64,000 nt of DNA from Carboxylicivirga marina (lineage in GTDB: Bacteria > Bacteroidota > Bacteroidia > Bacteroidales > Marinilabiliaceae): assembly GCF_016612505.1 (NCBI RefSeq), contig NZ_JAENRR010000001.1:62001-126000 (forward strand). Direction: 5' to 3'. A program made the position numbers and the translations under genes. This document shows, in pieces, positions 53,366 through 63,206 of the stretch; position 1 is the first letter of the stretch; every line of letters begins with the position of its first letter. The notes under the pieces are model-generated. The model did not search any database and was not told the origin of the DNA. It worked only from the letters and a program-made list of their open reading frames with translations.

Positions 53366-54979
53366 ATGAAGAAACTTCAATTAATGACTATGGTGCTTGC
53401 TACTGCTTCACTTATGAGCATACAGGCACAAAGCATTTTTGACCAAAAGAACGATCCCTACTTTGGAGAAAGCTGTACCAGCATCATGGTGAGTAAAGGC
53501 GCTACTACCGATGGTTCTGTTATTACTTCTCATACCTGTGACGGTCGTTACCGCACGTGGTTAACCATTGAAGAAGGACAAACCTTTGACAATGATACAA
53601 CCATGCCTGTTTATAAAGGCAAACTCAAGACAGAAACACCTTGGGATATGCGCAAGGTAAAACAGGTAGGTACCATACCGCAAGCAAAGGAAACATATAG
53701 CTTCCTAAACACGGCTTATCCTTGTTTAAATGAAAAGCAGCTGGCCATTGGTGAAACAACTTTTGTTGGACCTGAAGAGTTGGTGAATGAAAACGGCATG
53801 TTCCTAATTGAAGAATTGGAGCGCATTGCCTTGGAGCGCTGTTCTACTGCACGTGATGCCATCAAACTTATTGGTGAGTTAATTGAAGAGTATGGCTATG
53901 GCGACTGGGGCGAATGCATTACCATCGCCGACAAAAAGGAAGTATGGCAATTAGAAATTGTAGGTGAAGGACCTGATAAGATTGGAGGAATTTGGGCAGC
54001 TCAGCGCATCCCTGATGGCCATGTGGGTGTATCGGCAAATATCTCCCGTATTGGTGAAATCGACCTAAAAGATAAAGACCATTTTATGGCGTCGAAAAAT
54101 GTGAAGTCGGCAGCCAAAAAATTAGGTCGTTGGGATGGTAAAAAACCATTTAAATTCTGGAAAGCTTATGGCGATGTTGAGAAGCCTTTTAAAATCCGTG
54201 AATATTTCATTTTAAATGCGCTGGCACCTTCTTTAAATCTGGATTTCGAAGCCGATGAGATTCCTTTCTCTGTAAAACCCGATAAAAAGGTATCAGTTCA
54301 GGATGTGATGGCCTTGTATCGTGAGACCTATGAAGGAACAGAATATGACATGACTCAAAACCTGTTGGTGACGAAGAAAAAATACAACGATCAAAAAGAA
54401 GAGATCGGGGTTGATACCATTAAATCGTCAATTGCTAATCCATGGTTAGGTCGTGGTGCTCGTAGCCTATATGAAGCTCTCAACGAAGGTTCTGTTGAAT
54501 TCCAACGTACTGTGGCTGTTTCATGGTGCTCGTATTCAGAAATCATTCAACTACGTGATTGGTTACCTGATGAAGTTGGTGGCATTGCCTGGTTTAGCTT
54601 CGATAACCCGGGGCAGTCGCCGCGTGTACCTATCTACTCAGGCGCTACTGAATTACCAGAAAGCTTTGATTTCTGTGGTCAGAAACGCTATCGCGAAGAC
54701 GCAGCTATTTGGCAGTATCGTAAGGCTAATAAATTAGCAACATTAGCATGGCAATCTACAAAAGATGACTTTTTGAAAGAAGTAGCTTACTTTGAGGAGA
54801 AAGGCCAGACTGAAACCAAAGAATTAGAAGCGCGCATTGAGCAACTAATCAAAGAAGGCAAAAAAGAAGAAGCAACTGAATTGATTAACAGATATACCAA
54901 AGATTTTACGGGCGCCACCATGTTGCGCTGGAAAGAATTGGAAGAAGAATATTGGGCACGCTTTGGATTAGGATTCTAA
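53366..54979 (+). CDS. pepD: C69 family dipeptidase
   Basis: The 537-residue enzyme has a signal peptide (LATASLMSIQAQ) and then the Ntn-hydrolase start GESCTSIMVSKGATTDGSVI, where C37 becomes the N-terminal nucleophile after removal of the propeptide. Further family segments are SHTCDGR, ENGMFLIEELERIALERC and WLGRGARSLYEALNEGSVEFQR. It cleaves dipeptides, here outside the cytoplasm. A signal peptide is usual in Bacteroidota members of the family. A strong terminator follows. Confidence 0.88.
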   Translation: MKKLQLMTMVLATASLMSIQAQSIFDQKNDPYFGESCTSIMVSKGATTDGSVITSHTCDGRYRTWLTIEEGQTFDNDTTMPVYKGKLKTETPWDMRKVKQVGTIPQAKETYSFLNTAYPCLNEKQLAIGETTFVGPEELVNENGMFLIEELERIALERCSTARDAIKLIGELIEEYGYGDWGECITIADKKEVWQLEIVGEGPDKIGGIWAAQRIPDGHVGVSANISRIGEIDLKDKDHFMASKNVKSAAKKLGRWDGKKPFKFWKAYGDVEKPFKIREYFILNALAPSLNLDFEADEIPFSVKPDKKVSVQDVMALYRETYEGTEYDMTQNLLVTKKKYNDQKEEIGVDTIKSSIANPWLGRGARSLYEALNEGSVEFQRTVAVSWCSYSEIIQLRDWLPDEVGGIAWFSFDNPGQSPRVPIYSGATELPESFDFCGQKRYREDAAIWQYRKANKLATLAWQSTKDDFLKEVAYFEEKGQTETKELEARIEQLIKEGKKEEATELINRYTKDFTGATMLRWKELEEEYWARFGLGF

Positions 54980-55001
54980 ACGACACCCAATTATAAATTA
55001 T

Positions 55002-55040
55002 AATCCCCGATACTTATGAGAATCGGGGATTTTTGCTTTT
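55002..55040 (+). terminator. Rho-independent terminator
   Basis: AATCCCCGAT (55002-55011) and ATCGGGGATT (55022-55031) form a perfect 10-bp stem with a TTTTGCTTTT tail, 22 nt after the dipeptidase stop. Confidence 0.9.
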
Positions 55041-55058
55041 AATTGATATATCCATTTA

Positions 55059-56276
55059 TCAATCTTTGGACAACAACTTTGGCCCAAAAACTTTAATACC
55101 AATAGCACCCAAAGGAGCAGTCGTAACGATGCTTAATACAGCCATGGCTAATATTACCTGACCGGTTTCAATCGAAACATTGCCCAATTTACCTGCTTCA
55201 ATCAAAACCAAAGGAACAGCTCCAATAGCTGCTTGAACGGTAGCTTTAGGCCAATAGGCAATCACACTAAATAATTTCTCTTTATTATTTAAACTGGATC
55301 CTAGTAGCGAAATCCACACTCCAATACTTCTGGCACTTAAACCAATAAGCAATATCAGCAGGCCACTTCCAATTAAAGTGGCATCCAATTGATGAAGCTG
55401 CACTTCTGTTCCAATATAAACGAATAGCAATATCTCAGATAATACCCACACTTTGTTAAATTTTGCTGATAGCCGCTTGGCCAGTTTGCCATATTTTTCG
55501 AGGATGATAAAACCAATGGCCATTATACCTAATAAGCCTGCCAAGGGAATGATTGCTTTGAGGCTTTCCATTTCAGTAATTTCATAGAAAACAACTGCTA
55601 CAATCATAAAGATGATTACCTTTTTTGTATCACGAATATGAAAGCGCTTAAAAAACCAAACCATTGCCAAACCTAATCCTAAACCCACCAAAGCTCCCAT
55701 AATAATTCCGACAGGAACACTCCAGAGGATATGACCAATATTAACAGAGGAGCCTGCAGCCAAGCCTGTAAATACACTGAAAATAGTAATAGCGAACACA
55801 TCATCAACAGAAGCTCCGGCTAATACTAAAGTTGGTACTTCTTTCTTTTTACCATAGCCTTTATCTTTCAACTCAAGCATGGTTGGCACCACCACTGCAG
55901 GCGAAACTGCCGCAATAATAAATCCTAACATGCCACCTTCGATCCAACTAAAATCAAAAAAGAAACGAGACAATAACATCACCATGCCCCCTTCAATCAC
56001 GCCTGGAATAAAACTCATATTAATAGCAGGCCGCCCAACCTTATGCAGGGTTTCACGGTTAATGCCTAATCCGGCACGAATAAGAATAACAATAAGAGCC
56101 GCTGTTTTGAGTTCCTTCAAGATAATTGCCACTTCAGGGTCAACAACATTCAACACACTTGGACCAAGCAGAATACCAGCAGTAATTAAACCCAGTATGC
56201 CTGGCAATTTTATTAATGAGAACAAATAATAAAGAACAAGTGCTAAAGTGATGATTAGAGCTATGTTGAGAAGCAT
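55059..56276 (-). CDS. Cation:proton antiporter (CPA family)
   Basis: The 405-residue membrane protein has 12-13 spans and resembles Na+/H+ exchangers of the CPA/Kef type: LPGILGLITAGILLGPSVLN at the N-terminus, FIIAAVSPAVVVPTML and VLAGASVDDVFAITIFSVF, the latter with the paired Asp residues (DD) expected in the ion path. There is no cytoplasmic NAD-binding RCK domain, unlike KefB/C. The ion cannot be assigned. It lies 115 bp downstream of phnA on the same strand and may be a separate unit. Confidence 0.85.
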   Translation of the reverse strand: MLLNIALIITLALVLYYLFSLIKLPGILGLITAGILLGPSVLNVVDPEVAIILKELKTAALIVILIRAGLGINRETLHKVGRPAINMSFIPGVIEGGMVMLLSRFFFDFSWIEGGMLGFIIAAVSPAVVVPTMLELKDKGYGKKKEVPTLVLAGASVDDVFAITIFSVFTGLAAGSSVNIGHILWSVPVGIIMGALVGLGLGLAMVWFFKRFHIRDTKKVIIFMIVAVVFYEITEMESLKAIIPLAGLLGIMAIGFIILEKYGKLAKRLSAKFNKVWVLSEILLFVYIGTEVQLHQLDATLIGSGLLILLIGLSARSIGVWISLLGSSLNNKEKLFSVIAYWPKATVQAAIGAVPLVLIEAGKLGNVSIETGQVILAMAVLSIVTTAPLGAIGIKVFGPKLLSKD

Positions 56277-56391
56277 ATTTAAAGAGTTTAGTAGCTGATG
56301 AGTTTAGTAGTTGTAAAGCTCAGTAACAAAAGGGTAGAATATCGACATCTTATTAAACTTTCCAACTTCTCAACTATTAAACTACAAATAT

Positions 56392-56967
56392 TTAATTCTT
56401 CTTCACGTACTTGGTCAATATATAAATATGCTGACCATTTACCTTCCCTTCAATGTGTTCAGGATCGTTATGCGACAATATAATATTGCGAACTGCTGTA
56501 CCACGCTTGGCGGTAAAACCCGTTCCTTTTACATTTAAGTCTTTAATGATGGTTACGGTATCACCAGCTTTTAACTCAGCACCATTACTATCGATGTATT
56601 TATCCACCTCATCGTCCGACAAGCCATCGCCATCGGCTTTGGCCCATGCCAATGTTTCATCATCGAGGTATAACATATCCAGCAAATCCTGTGTCCAATC
56701 GGCCTTTAAGCGATTCAACAAGCGCCAGGCCATTACCTGCACAGCTGGTTCGGTGCTCCACATGCTATCGTTCAAACATCGCCAGTGATTAGCATCCATC
56801 GCATCTGGGTTCTGAATCTGCTCATAACAGGTTGGACATGTCAACACACACTCTGCTGCATCGCCACTTCCAACTGGCTGAACCTGATATACTGTCAAGC
56901 CCTCTTCACTCCCACACAACTCACATTTCGAAGCGCTGCGGCTCATTAATGTTTTTTCTACACTCAT
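56392..56967 (-). CDS. phnA: PhnA domain protein
   Basis: The 191-residue protein has two zinc-ribbon-like Cys pairs (CELCGSEE near residue 16 and CPTC near 50), and a C-terminal PhnA/YjdM SH3-like domain with ELKAGDTVTIIKDLNVKGTGF and a GTAVRNI/HIEGKVNGQHIYIL ending. Despite its name the family is not clearly tied to phosphonate use, and no phn genes are near. It is 10 nt downstream of the cysteate synthase gene and is probably co-transcribed with it. Confidence 0.85.
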   Translation of the reverse strand: MSVEKTLMSRSASKCELCGSEEGLTVYQVQPVGSGDAAECVLTCPTCYEQIQNPDAMDANHWRCLNDSMWSTEPAVQVMAWRLLNRLKADWTQDLLDMLYLDDETLAWAKADGDGLSDDEVDKYIDSNGAELKAGDTVTIIKDLNVKGTGFTAKRGTAVRNIILSHNDPEHIEGKVNGQHIYILTKYVKKN

Positions 56968-56977
56968 TTGAGGCTTA

Positions 56978-58273
56978 TTATTTGAATAACTGACTTAAAA
57001 CCTTTTCAACATCCGCCATTTCAGGCGTAATATCAAATACATGATGTGGCTTTAGGTAAATGATATCTTTAGTACTCTTGATGCGTTTCTCACCACCACC
57101 AGTGATGTTTAATATGATACAATCATCTTTATCTACAATACCATCTTTAACCGCTTGTATTAAAGTAGCTGTAGCCACTGCCGCTGCCGGATGAATATCA
57201 TTACCTTCTGTTTCTTCAAAAATGCGGGCCGCTTCTTCGGCTGCCTGGTTAGTGGCCGCCAACACATCGCCACCAGCTTCTTTCATGGCATCGTATAAGC
57301 CACCAAAAACAGCATAAGGCGGCTTACGATTCGATAATACTTTCGCATCAATCTCTTCCACCTGCTTACGCGCAACATCATCTTCTAAAGGCAACATTTT
57401 ACGCGAATCAGCCTTCCAGGCATCATGAATCGGTAAGAAAGGAATATTTTGAGATACCATCAGTTTCATAAAATGGTTTCCAAAGCGACCATCCTTAATT
57501 AATCGCTTATTAGCTTCCCAGGCTGCAATAGCGCCTGTTCCGCTGCCAACCGCCTGGAAATAGTATTTCGGGATTCGGCCGATTGTAGTCACAGCCGATA
57601 AAGTAGTGGTTCCCATCCCATCACGACGAGCCACATTCCTTGCACCACCTTCGGCCACAAAACCATCTAACTCGCAAGCCATGTTTGACAGGTGAATGGC
57701 ATCAAAGTAATCGCTGCCTGACTTGGTGACTACCAACTTTACATTATCCTTAATGGGTTCGTCGAACCACATAGCATCAATATTATCTTCGGGCACACAT
57801 AATAACAACGGAATATTATTATCGGAACACACACGAGCAAATGCACGAGCGGTATTACCAGCCGATGCTACCACTAAGATGGTTCCGTCATCTGTTTTTA
57901 AGCGCCCGCCAACCGAATAAGCCTCTGTTTCTTTAAATGAGCACGTGCGAAAATTAGCACCTTTCTCGGGCCAGTAGCCGCTAAATGTTATGTACAAATC
58001 AGATAAACCAAGGTATTTGGCTAAGCCTTCACTCTTATAAGTAACAGGTGCCGAAGAACCTTCCAGCATCTTATGCACTGGCAGCCAGTCGGCAAATCGA
58101 AAAACGCCATATGAAGCATCTTTTACCTCAATCTGTTCCTTTTCATAAACAGCTCTCACTAAACTACATTCGTGTTCGTTTGGGGCATCAAGCGTCCAAC
58201 CTTCATCTTCAAACTGATTACCGGTTTTAACAGACTCCAACTTGTATGGAGTGGCATTGAATTCTTTAGTCAT
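56978..58273 (-). CDS. Cysteate synthase
   Basis: Cysteate synthase is a PLP enzyme that makes L-cysteate from O-phosphoserine and sulfite; in Bacteroidota cysteate feeds sulfonolipid (capnine-type) synthesis. I start at ATG 58273, giving 431 residues. The threonine-synthase-like fold shows FSGYWPEKGANFRTCSFKE around the PLP lysine, ASAGNTARAFARVC, a Gly-rich phosphate loop AVGSGTGAIAAWE and ILNITGGGEKR. Sequence segments match the TIGR03844 family as I know it. Threonine synthase is the alternative, but the FRTCSFKE site and the length fit cysteate synthase better. No acyltransferase for sulfonolipids is nearby. Confidence 0.75.
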   Translation of the reverse strand: MTKEFNATPYKLESVKTGNQFEDEGWTLDAPNEHECSLVRAVYEKEQIEVKDASYGVFRFADWLPVHKMLEGSSAPVTYKSEGLAKYLGLSDLYITFSGYWPEKGANFRTCSFKETEAYSVGGRLKTDDGTILVVASAGNTARAFARVCSDNNIPLLLCVPEDNIDAMWFDEPIKDNVKLVVTKSGSDYFDAIHLSNMACELDGFVAEGGARNVARRDGMGTTTLSAVTTIGRIPKYYFQAVGSGTGAIAAWEANKRLIKDGRFGNHFMKLMVSQNIPFLPIHDAWKADSRKMLPLEDDVARKQVEEIDAKVLSNRKPPYAVFGGLYDAMKEAGGDVLAATNQAAEEAARIFEETEGNDIHPAAAVATATLIQAVKDGIVDKDDCIILNITGGGEKRIKSTKDIIYLKPHHVFDITPEMADVEKVLSQLFK

Positions 58274-58507
58274 AGTCACGTAGTGTTCTTTGAGCCACAA
58301 AAATAGAAGTTTTGCCCGGCTTGAAGAAAGATAGCAAAGAAAAACATAGCGTTTTTATATACCAATACCCCACAACACTGATTCAATGAATCTTACAACA
58401 TTCCAACATTGTTTTAAGGTATTGAAGATTAACAATGACACCCAATGTAATACATCTATACACCTGCACATTAACAATCCTTTCATACTTTTACTTCATA
58501 AAACTTT

Positions 58508-60007
58508 ATGAAGATGAACCTTAAATTATTTGCCCTCTTAGTTATCTCCTTGCTTATAATGACTTGTCAAAAGTCAAACCAGGAACAACATCCAAACATC
58601 ATCTATATATTGGCCGATGACATGGGTTATGGCGATATCAAAGGCTTAAACATAAACTCTAAAATCCCCACTCCTCACCTCGATCAACTAATAAACGAAG
58701 GCATAAGCTTTAGTGATGCTCATAGTAATTCAGCAGTTTGCACACCCACTCGCTATGGTACTTTAACAGGTCGATATTGTTTTAGAAGTCGCCTAAAAAG
58801 TGGGGTTTTAGTTGGTCACGAAGCTGCATTAATTGAAGATAGCATTAAAACTGTGGCACAAGTATTGAATGAGGCAAACTACCAGACAGCTTGTGTTGGC
58901 AAATGGCATTTGGGCTTAAACTGGGCAAAAAAAGATTCGACAAAAGCTTTGTTTCATGGAGGTAACCTCTGGGATATTTTCCACACTGATAATGTTGATT
59001 ACACAGCTCGTGCCAGTGGTGGTCCGTGCGATGTGGGTTTTGATTATTCGTTTATTATACCTGCCTCATTGGACATAGCTCCATACGTTTATCTCGAAAA
59101 CGATGTGGCCACCGCTCCGGTCCCAAAGCAAGTTCCCTTCTTTAGGGATGAAAAAGCGAGAGGTATGTGGTATCGTCGTGGCGATATAGCTGGTGATTTT
59201 GACCACACCACAGTGTTGCAAACCATTACCAACAAAGCCATCGACTTTATTACTTCAGCTAATAAAGAACAGCCTTTCTTCCTATACTTTCCCTTAACAT
59301 CACCACACACTCCCTGGTTCCCAACTGAAGAATTTCAGGGCCAGTCGCAAGCGGGTGTTTATGGCGATTTTGTGGCCATGACCGATGATGTGGTCGGCCA
59401 AATTATGCAAACTATAGAGAAGCAAGGCATCACTGATAATACAATTCTAATTTTCACGTCGGATAACGGTTCACACTGGTTACCTTCTGACATTGAAAGA
59501 TTTAAACATACAGCCAACCACGCCTATAGTGGTATGAAATCGGATATTTGGGAAGGTGGTCATCGTGTACCTTTTATTGTTCGCTGGCCCGAAAAAATTA
59601 AGGCACAAAGCACAAGCACCAAAGCTATTTGTTCAACTGATTTAATGGCCAGCCTTGCCGAATTAACATTGCAAGATATACCCGAATCGGCTGAAGACAG
59701 CTACTCCTTTTTATCAGCTCTTAAAGGCGCTTCAAAGGTCAATATTGAAGACAGGGTAATGATTCATCATTCGGTTAATGGCACTTTTGCCATACGAAAA
59801 GGACCATGGAAATTGATTGATACTAAAGGCTCTGGTGGCTGGAGTTTGCCCGAAGATAAATGCGATAAAGATGCACCGCCTCAGCAACTCTTTAATATGG
59901 AAGATGATATTGTGGAGCAAAACAATCGTTATTCCGAGTACCCCGAAATAGTGAGGGACTTAAATACCTTGCTATGGAAATACAAGGAAGGGAATGAAGC
60001 GAGGTAA
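58508..60007 (+). CDS. Arylsulfatase-type sulfatase, lipoprotein
   Basis: The 499-residue protein has a lipoprotein signal (FALLVISLLIMTC) and the full sulfatase set: IIYILADDMGYGDIK, the formylglycine site AVCTPTRYGTLTGRY, VGKWHLGLNW, PLTSPHTPWFP and LIFTSDNGSHW. It resembles arylsulfatase A/N-acetylgalactosamine-sulfatase types and should act outside the inner membrane. It is a single gene here, not next to the other sulfatase, and no formylglycine maturase is in the window. Confidence 0.9.
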   Translation: MKMNLKLFALLVISLLIMTCQKSNQEQHPNIIYILADDMGYGDIKGLNINSKIPTPHLDQLINEGISFSDAHSNSAVCTPTRYGTLTGRYCFRSRLKSGVLVGHEAALIEDSIKTVAQVLNEANYQTACVGKWHLGLNWAKKDSTKALFHGGNLWDIFHTDNVDYTARASGGPCDVGFDYSFIIPASLDIAPYVYLENDVATAPVPKQVPFFRDEKARGMWYRRGDIAGDFDHTTVLQTITNKAIDFITSANKEQPFFLYFPLTSPHTPWFPTEEFQGQSQAGVYGDFVAMTDDVVGQIMQTIEKQGITDNTILIFTSDNGSHWLPSDIERFKHTANHAYSGMKSDIWEGGHRVPFIVRWPEKIKAQSTSTKAICSTDLMASLAELTLQDIPESAEDSYSFLSALKGASKVNIEDRVMIHHSVNGTFAIRKGPWKLIDTKGSGGWSLPEDKCDKDAPPQQLFNMEDDIVEQNNRYSEYPEIVRDLNTLLWKYKEGNEAR

Positions 60008-60064
60008 AAAATAATACGAGAGTACACGTGGTGCAACAAATGTCTTTTTCAACACCCATGCAAC

Positions 60065-60670
60065 TCAATTCAAATAATGACTCAAGAAATCAAGCGGATG
60101 ATAAAAGTATTTGTCCAAATCCTCTTTGGTATAACATACTAAGGTATAAGACGCAAATAAACGCTCAGGTTTTGATTGCTCTTGTTTGAGGCGCATCGGT
60201 TCTACTTTCAATATCTCAAAATGAAAATGATCAAATTGCCAGCCATACCTGTTAAGCTCATTTCTATTCATAAACCGGGCAATTGGCTGATCATGTTTCA
60301 CCCTATCAAACAGGTTCACTTCTATTCCGGCAATGTGTTCATAAACGGTCCAAAAGCGCTGTTCTCCTTCATGTTCAATAATAAGCTGAGCATACGGCCC
60401 ATCAACACGCTTACTGATAACGATGCCATTAGCAATTGGAAAGATGGGCTCTGACTGATAATTATTTGAAGGACGCTTAATATCGATTCCGGTATGAAAA
60501 TGTGCCGGTACACCCGGTCGCTCTTTTCTCATTAAGCCAAATTCTCCAATCTCGGTCAATTTCAGAAGGCTGGTCGAACTTCCAATAGGCGCATTAATAG
60601 GTATACTACATTCAAACCCTCCAGAAAGAGAAATAAAAAGTAGCGATATAAGCAATCCTGTTTTTATCAT
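60065..60670 (-). CDS. M23 family metallopeptidase
   Basis: The 201-residue protein has a short signal region and the LytM zinc site: H59 and D63 in HTGID and the HxH pair H148-H150 in DHFHFE. Such proteins cleave peptidoglycan crosslinks or serve as inactive LytM regulators; here the metal ligands look intact. It has no LysM or coiled-coil part. It converges on the sulfatase gene. Confidence 0.85.
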   Translation of the reverse strand: MIKTGLLISLLFISLSGGFECSIPINAPIGSSTSLLKLTEIGEFGLMRKERPGVPAHFHTGIDIKRPSNNYQSEPIFPIANGIVISKRVDGPYAQLIIEHEGEQRFWTVYEHIAGIEVNLFDRVKHDQPIARFMNRNELNRYGWQFDHFHFEILKVEPMRLKQEQSKPERLFASYTLVCYTKEDLDKYFYHPLDFLSHYLN

Positions 60671-60758
60671 TTATAGATGGTATTAGATTTTTAACTCCAC
60701 ACGAGAGGACTAGTTCAGCGGTGAGGGTATGTACTATACACCTTATTGTGCATAGTTT

Positions 60759-62519
60759 TTAATTTAATAGCCAATTTATACAATCCTGTATTTCAGCATG
60801 GTCATTTGGTAAAGTAGTAGTTAAACTATTTGTCTCAACTTGATTCACAAAATTGGCCCACTCAGATTCAGTTTTACTTTGAAGATTTAAATAAGTTTCA
60901 ATTGTTCCTTTCTTCCAAATCCAAATGTTATGGGCTTGAAGCTTGGTCTTTAAATTATGTATGTTTACTTGCAAGTTTTGCTGACTTGCTAATAAAGCAA
61001 AGGCTTCTGCTGATGTCATAGAGCTATGTCTTTTCGTAGGCCAACCATTGTTTAGGTTTATACCATGTGCTGGTGCCAATTGAGCCATTTCATTTCTGCA
61101 AGCAACAATGTCAGGGTCATTATCTTGAAGATATCCATCTTCAACAGCCTGTGTAAAAGCGTAATCTAAATCCACAAGTGCCTTACAAGGTAAATCCATT
61201 ACGGCCAGCACTTCTAAGGATTTCCTGGTATTCCCTGACCCTCCTTGAGAAACAAGTGCACATTTATTTAAGCCTAAAGTTCTTCCTGAGATCACTTCAA
61301 TTAAAAAGGGAACTAATCTATTTTCTGTTTTACCCTCTGCTAAGATTACTCTTTCTGAAAACAATATGTTACTTGAATTGCTTAACGCAAACATAAGGGT
61401 CAATTGGTGCTGAGCATTTTGTTCAATTTGAGGAATTGCTGTCTTTAAGGAATTCCTCTTATGTGTACCTGCAACTTCGTTTTTTCTTATTAGTAAAGTA
61501 TGAGCAATGTCTTTCTGAGTAACCATAAATGGTGAGTGAGTTGAAAATAAAACTTGATACCCTTGGGTGGAAAGAACTTTTAATGAGTTTCGTAGAATTT
61601 CGATTGCCTGAGGGTGCAGATAAAGTTCAGGCTCATCTATTAACAATAATGTTGTTGTAGTATTTTCATTTGCCGCAATTTTTAAGTCAGCCAAATGTCT
61701 CACAAGAGCCATCTGTATTGAGCGCTGAGCGCCATGACCAAGAGCGGATACGTCAGTTCCATTAGCGTTTTGATTTTCATAAACCTTTATCGTTCCTTTC
61801 GTAAACACCTCTTTTATTTCAGGAGTCGGAACATGAACTTTAACATTAATGTCAGGAAAGAATGCGTCAAGTTTAGTGTTAACATCCTGATCGAATTGGT
61901 TCAATTCAGAAGCTCGATTTACACCATCTGCATCCAGAACATCTTTAAGTCCTGTTAATACATTTCGAAGTTGATCACCATACTGTTGTTCTACTGGCCC
62001 AATAATTTCGGCTAACAACTTACCAATAGTAGTTCCCGATTTTGATTTACTTACATCTTCTTCTGAATTTTCCATAGCGCCAATATGAATTGGCTCTGGG
62101 AATAAGTCTTTTATAGCATTATCAATACCTGCTGGATTCAGTTGCCATTGTCCATCTGCAGGATTTAACACTTCCAATCTTATTTGAGCAGCTGTTGCAT
62201 TTGGTGCAAGTTGAGTTCTTCGGATATTAAGTCGCTCATTGTCAAGAAAGGGTTCTATTCTTTGTCTATGGCTGTCCGTAATATTATCTAGAATATCATC
62301 ATCAATGCCGTCAATAATGGCTGATATCACAACAGGGTTAACTGAATTATTAAAGTCGGTTTGCTTTAATTTACTTTTACGCAGAACCCATTTAATGGCT
62401 TCAATAATATTTGATTTTCCAGCATTATTATAACCGACTAAAGGGGTATAGTCAGAAAATTCAATTTCTTGTATTGACTTAAAATTTTCAATTGAAACTG
62501 AGGATAGTCTATGGCTCAT
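60759..62519 (-). CDS. OLD-family ATP-dependent nuclease (AAA plus TOPRIM)
   Basis: The 586-residue protein has an SMC/RecF-like ATPase with Walker A GYNNAGKS (29-36), Walker B LLLIDEPELYLHP (about 292-304) and STHSPFMV, then a C-terminal TOPRIM domain with ILAEGKTENRL (about 393-400) and ALVDLDYAF. OLD proteins are metal-dependent nucleases; some act in anti-phage defence (as in Gabija, with a helicase partner). No GajB-type helicase or other defence gene lies next to it in the window, so it is a lone class 1 OLD gene. A 687-bp region with little coding follows upstream. Confidence 0.88.
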   Translation of the reverse strand: MSHRLSSVSIENFKSIQEIEFSDYTPLVGYNNAGKSNIIEAIKWVLRKSKLKQTDFNNSVNPVVISAIIDGIDDDILDNITDSHRQRIEPFLDNERLNIRRTQLAPNATAAQIRLEVLNPADGQWQLNPAGIDNAIKDLFPEPIHIGAMENSEEDVSKSKSGTTIGKLLAEIIGPVEQQYGDQLRNVLTGLKDVLDADGVNRASELNQFDQDVNTKLDAFFPDINVKVHVPTPEIKEVFTKGTIKVYENQNANGTDVSALGHGAQRSIQMALVRHLADLKIAANENTTTTLLLIDEPELYLHPQAIEILRNSLKVLSTQGYQVLFSTHSPFMVTQKDIAHTLLIRKNEVAGTHKRNSLKTAIPQIEQNAQHQLTLMFALSNSSNILFSERVILAEGKTENRLVPFLIEVISGRTLGLNKCALVSQGGSGNTRKSLEVLAVMDLPCKALVDLDYAFTQAVEDGYLQDNDPDIVACRNEMAQLAPAHGINLNNGWPTKRHSSMTSAEAFALLASQQNLQVNIHNLKTKLQAHNIWIWKKGTIETYLNLQSKTESEWANFVNQVETNSLTTTLPNDHAEIQDCINWLLN

Positions 62520-63206
62520 GTTTAGGTATAATTATGCACAATGTTTCTCTAAACGGATGTATTTATTTCTTCTTTACGAAACTTAAAGGTGCACATTACA
62601 TAACACAAAGCCAAGCATCGTGCACCTTTATATGTTAAATCGATAAGCTTTTAATAATCTTTTCTTTCAATCAATGATTCTTCATCTCTATTTAAAATAA
62701 TTCTACATTATCATCAGCGCTGGACTTCCTGATTTTAACTTCATAATTTGCCCTGCTTTAATCAACTAATTTTTAATCTAAACTTTTAACCACTCCAATC
62801 ATGAAGAAAAATCCGATTCTCCCCTCTTGTCAATTCCCATATGATATATTTCCATTATTTAATGGCACATCACCTGCTCCAATTGCTAAACAAGGTGATG
62901 TAAATGATATTTAAGCGCCATTTTTGATACCATCCCATTGCTAAATGGCAAATGACCATCTGGGAATGACACAAACCTCCTAAAAATGACAGATGAAGCG
63001 TCATCAAGTAGGCATTTGAGGAAATACGTCAGAAAAATGACGTCATTTTTTGAATTCAATCGATGAATTAGAATTTATGAGAGGTCTTTTGTCACTTAAT
63101 TGAGGTGAAAAATCAAATAGAAGCCTTTGTCTGTCACTAATTTTAGGACATAAAAGAAAAAAAAGGCGTCAATAATCGTTTACTAAAAGTAAACCGGCAA
63201 AAACAA
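62520..63206. other. Long non-coding region upstream of the OLD gene
   Basis: TAAAGGTGCAC (62584-62594) and GTGCACCTTTA (62620-62630) form a perfect 11-bp inverted repeat with a 25-nt loop. A 37-codon ORF at 62801-62914 (MKKNPILPSCQFPYDIF) has no signs of function. From 62949 to 63140 the motif ATGAC/GTCAT recurs at least seven times on both strands, including the palindrome TGACGTCA in the stretch near 63040. At 63178-63194 GTTTACT-AAA-AGTAAAC is a perfect short palindrome. No terminator or RNA gene is clear. Confidence 0.4.
63178..63194. promoter_or_regulatory. Palindrome GTTTACT-AAA-AGTAAAC
   Basis: Exact 7-bp arms around AAA, 13 nt upstream of the small ORF at 63207. It could be an operator for that transcript. 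Nothing else supports it. Confidence 0.3.

Noticed and set aside
60759-62519. A Gabija-type defence system
   Set aside because: The GajB-like helicase is absent on both visible sides of the OLD gene.
62801-62914. 37-codon ORF MKKNPILPSCQ... in the long empty region
   Set aside because: No promoter, no motif and no partner gene. Chance ORFs of this length are expected in 700 bp.
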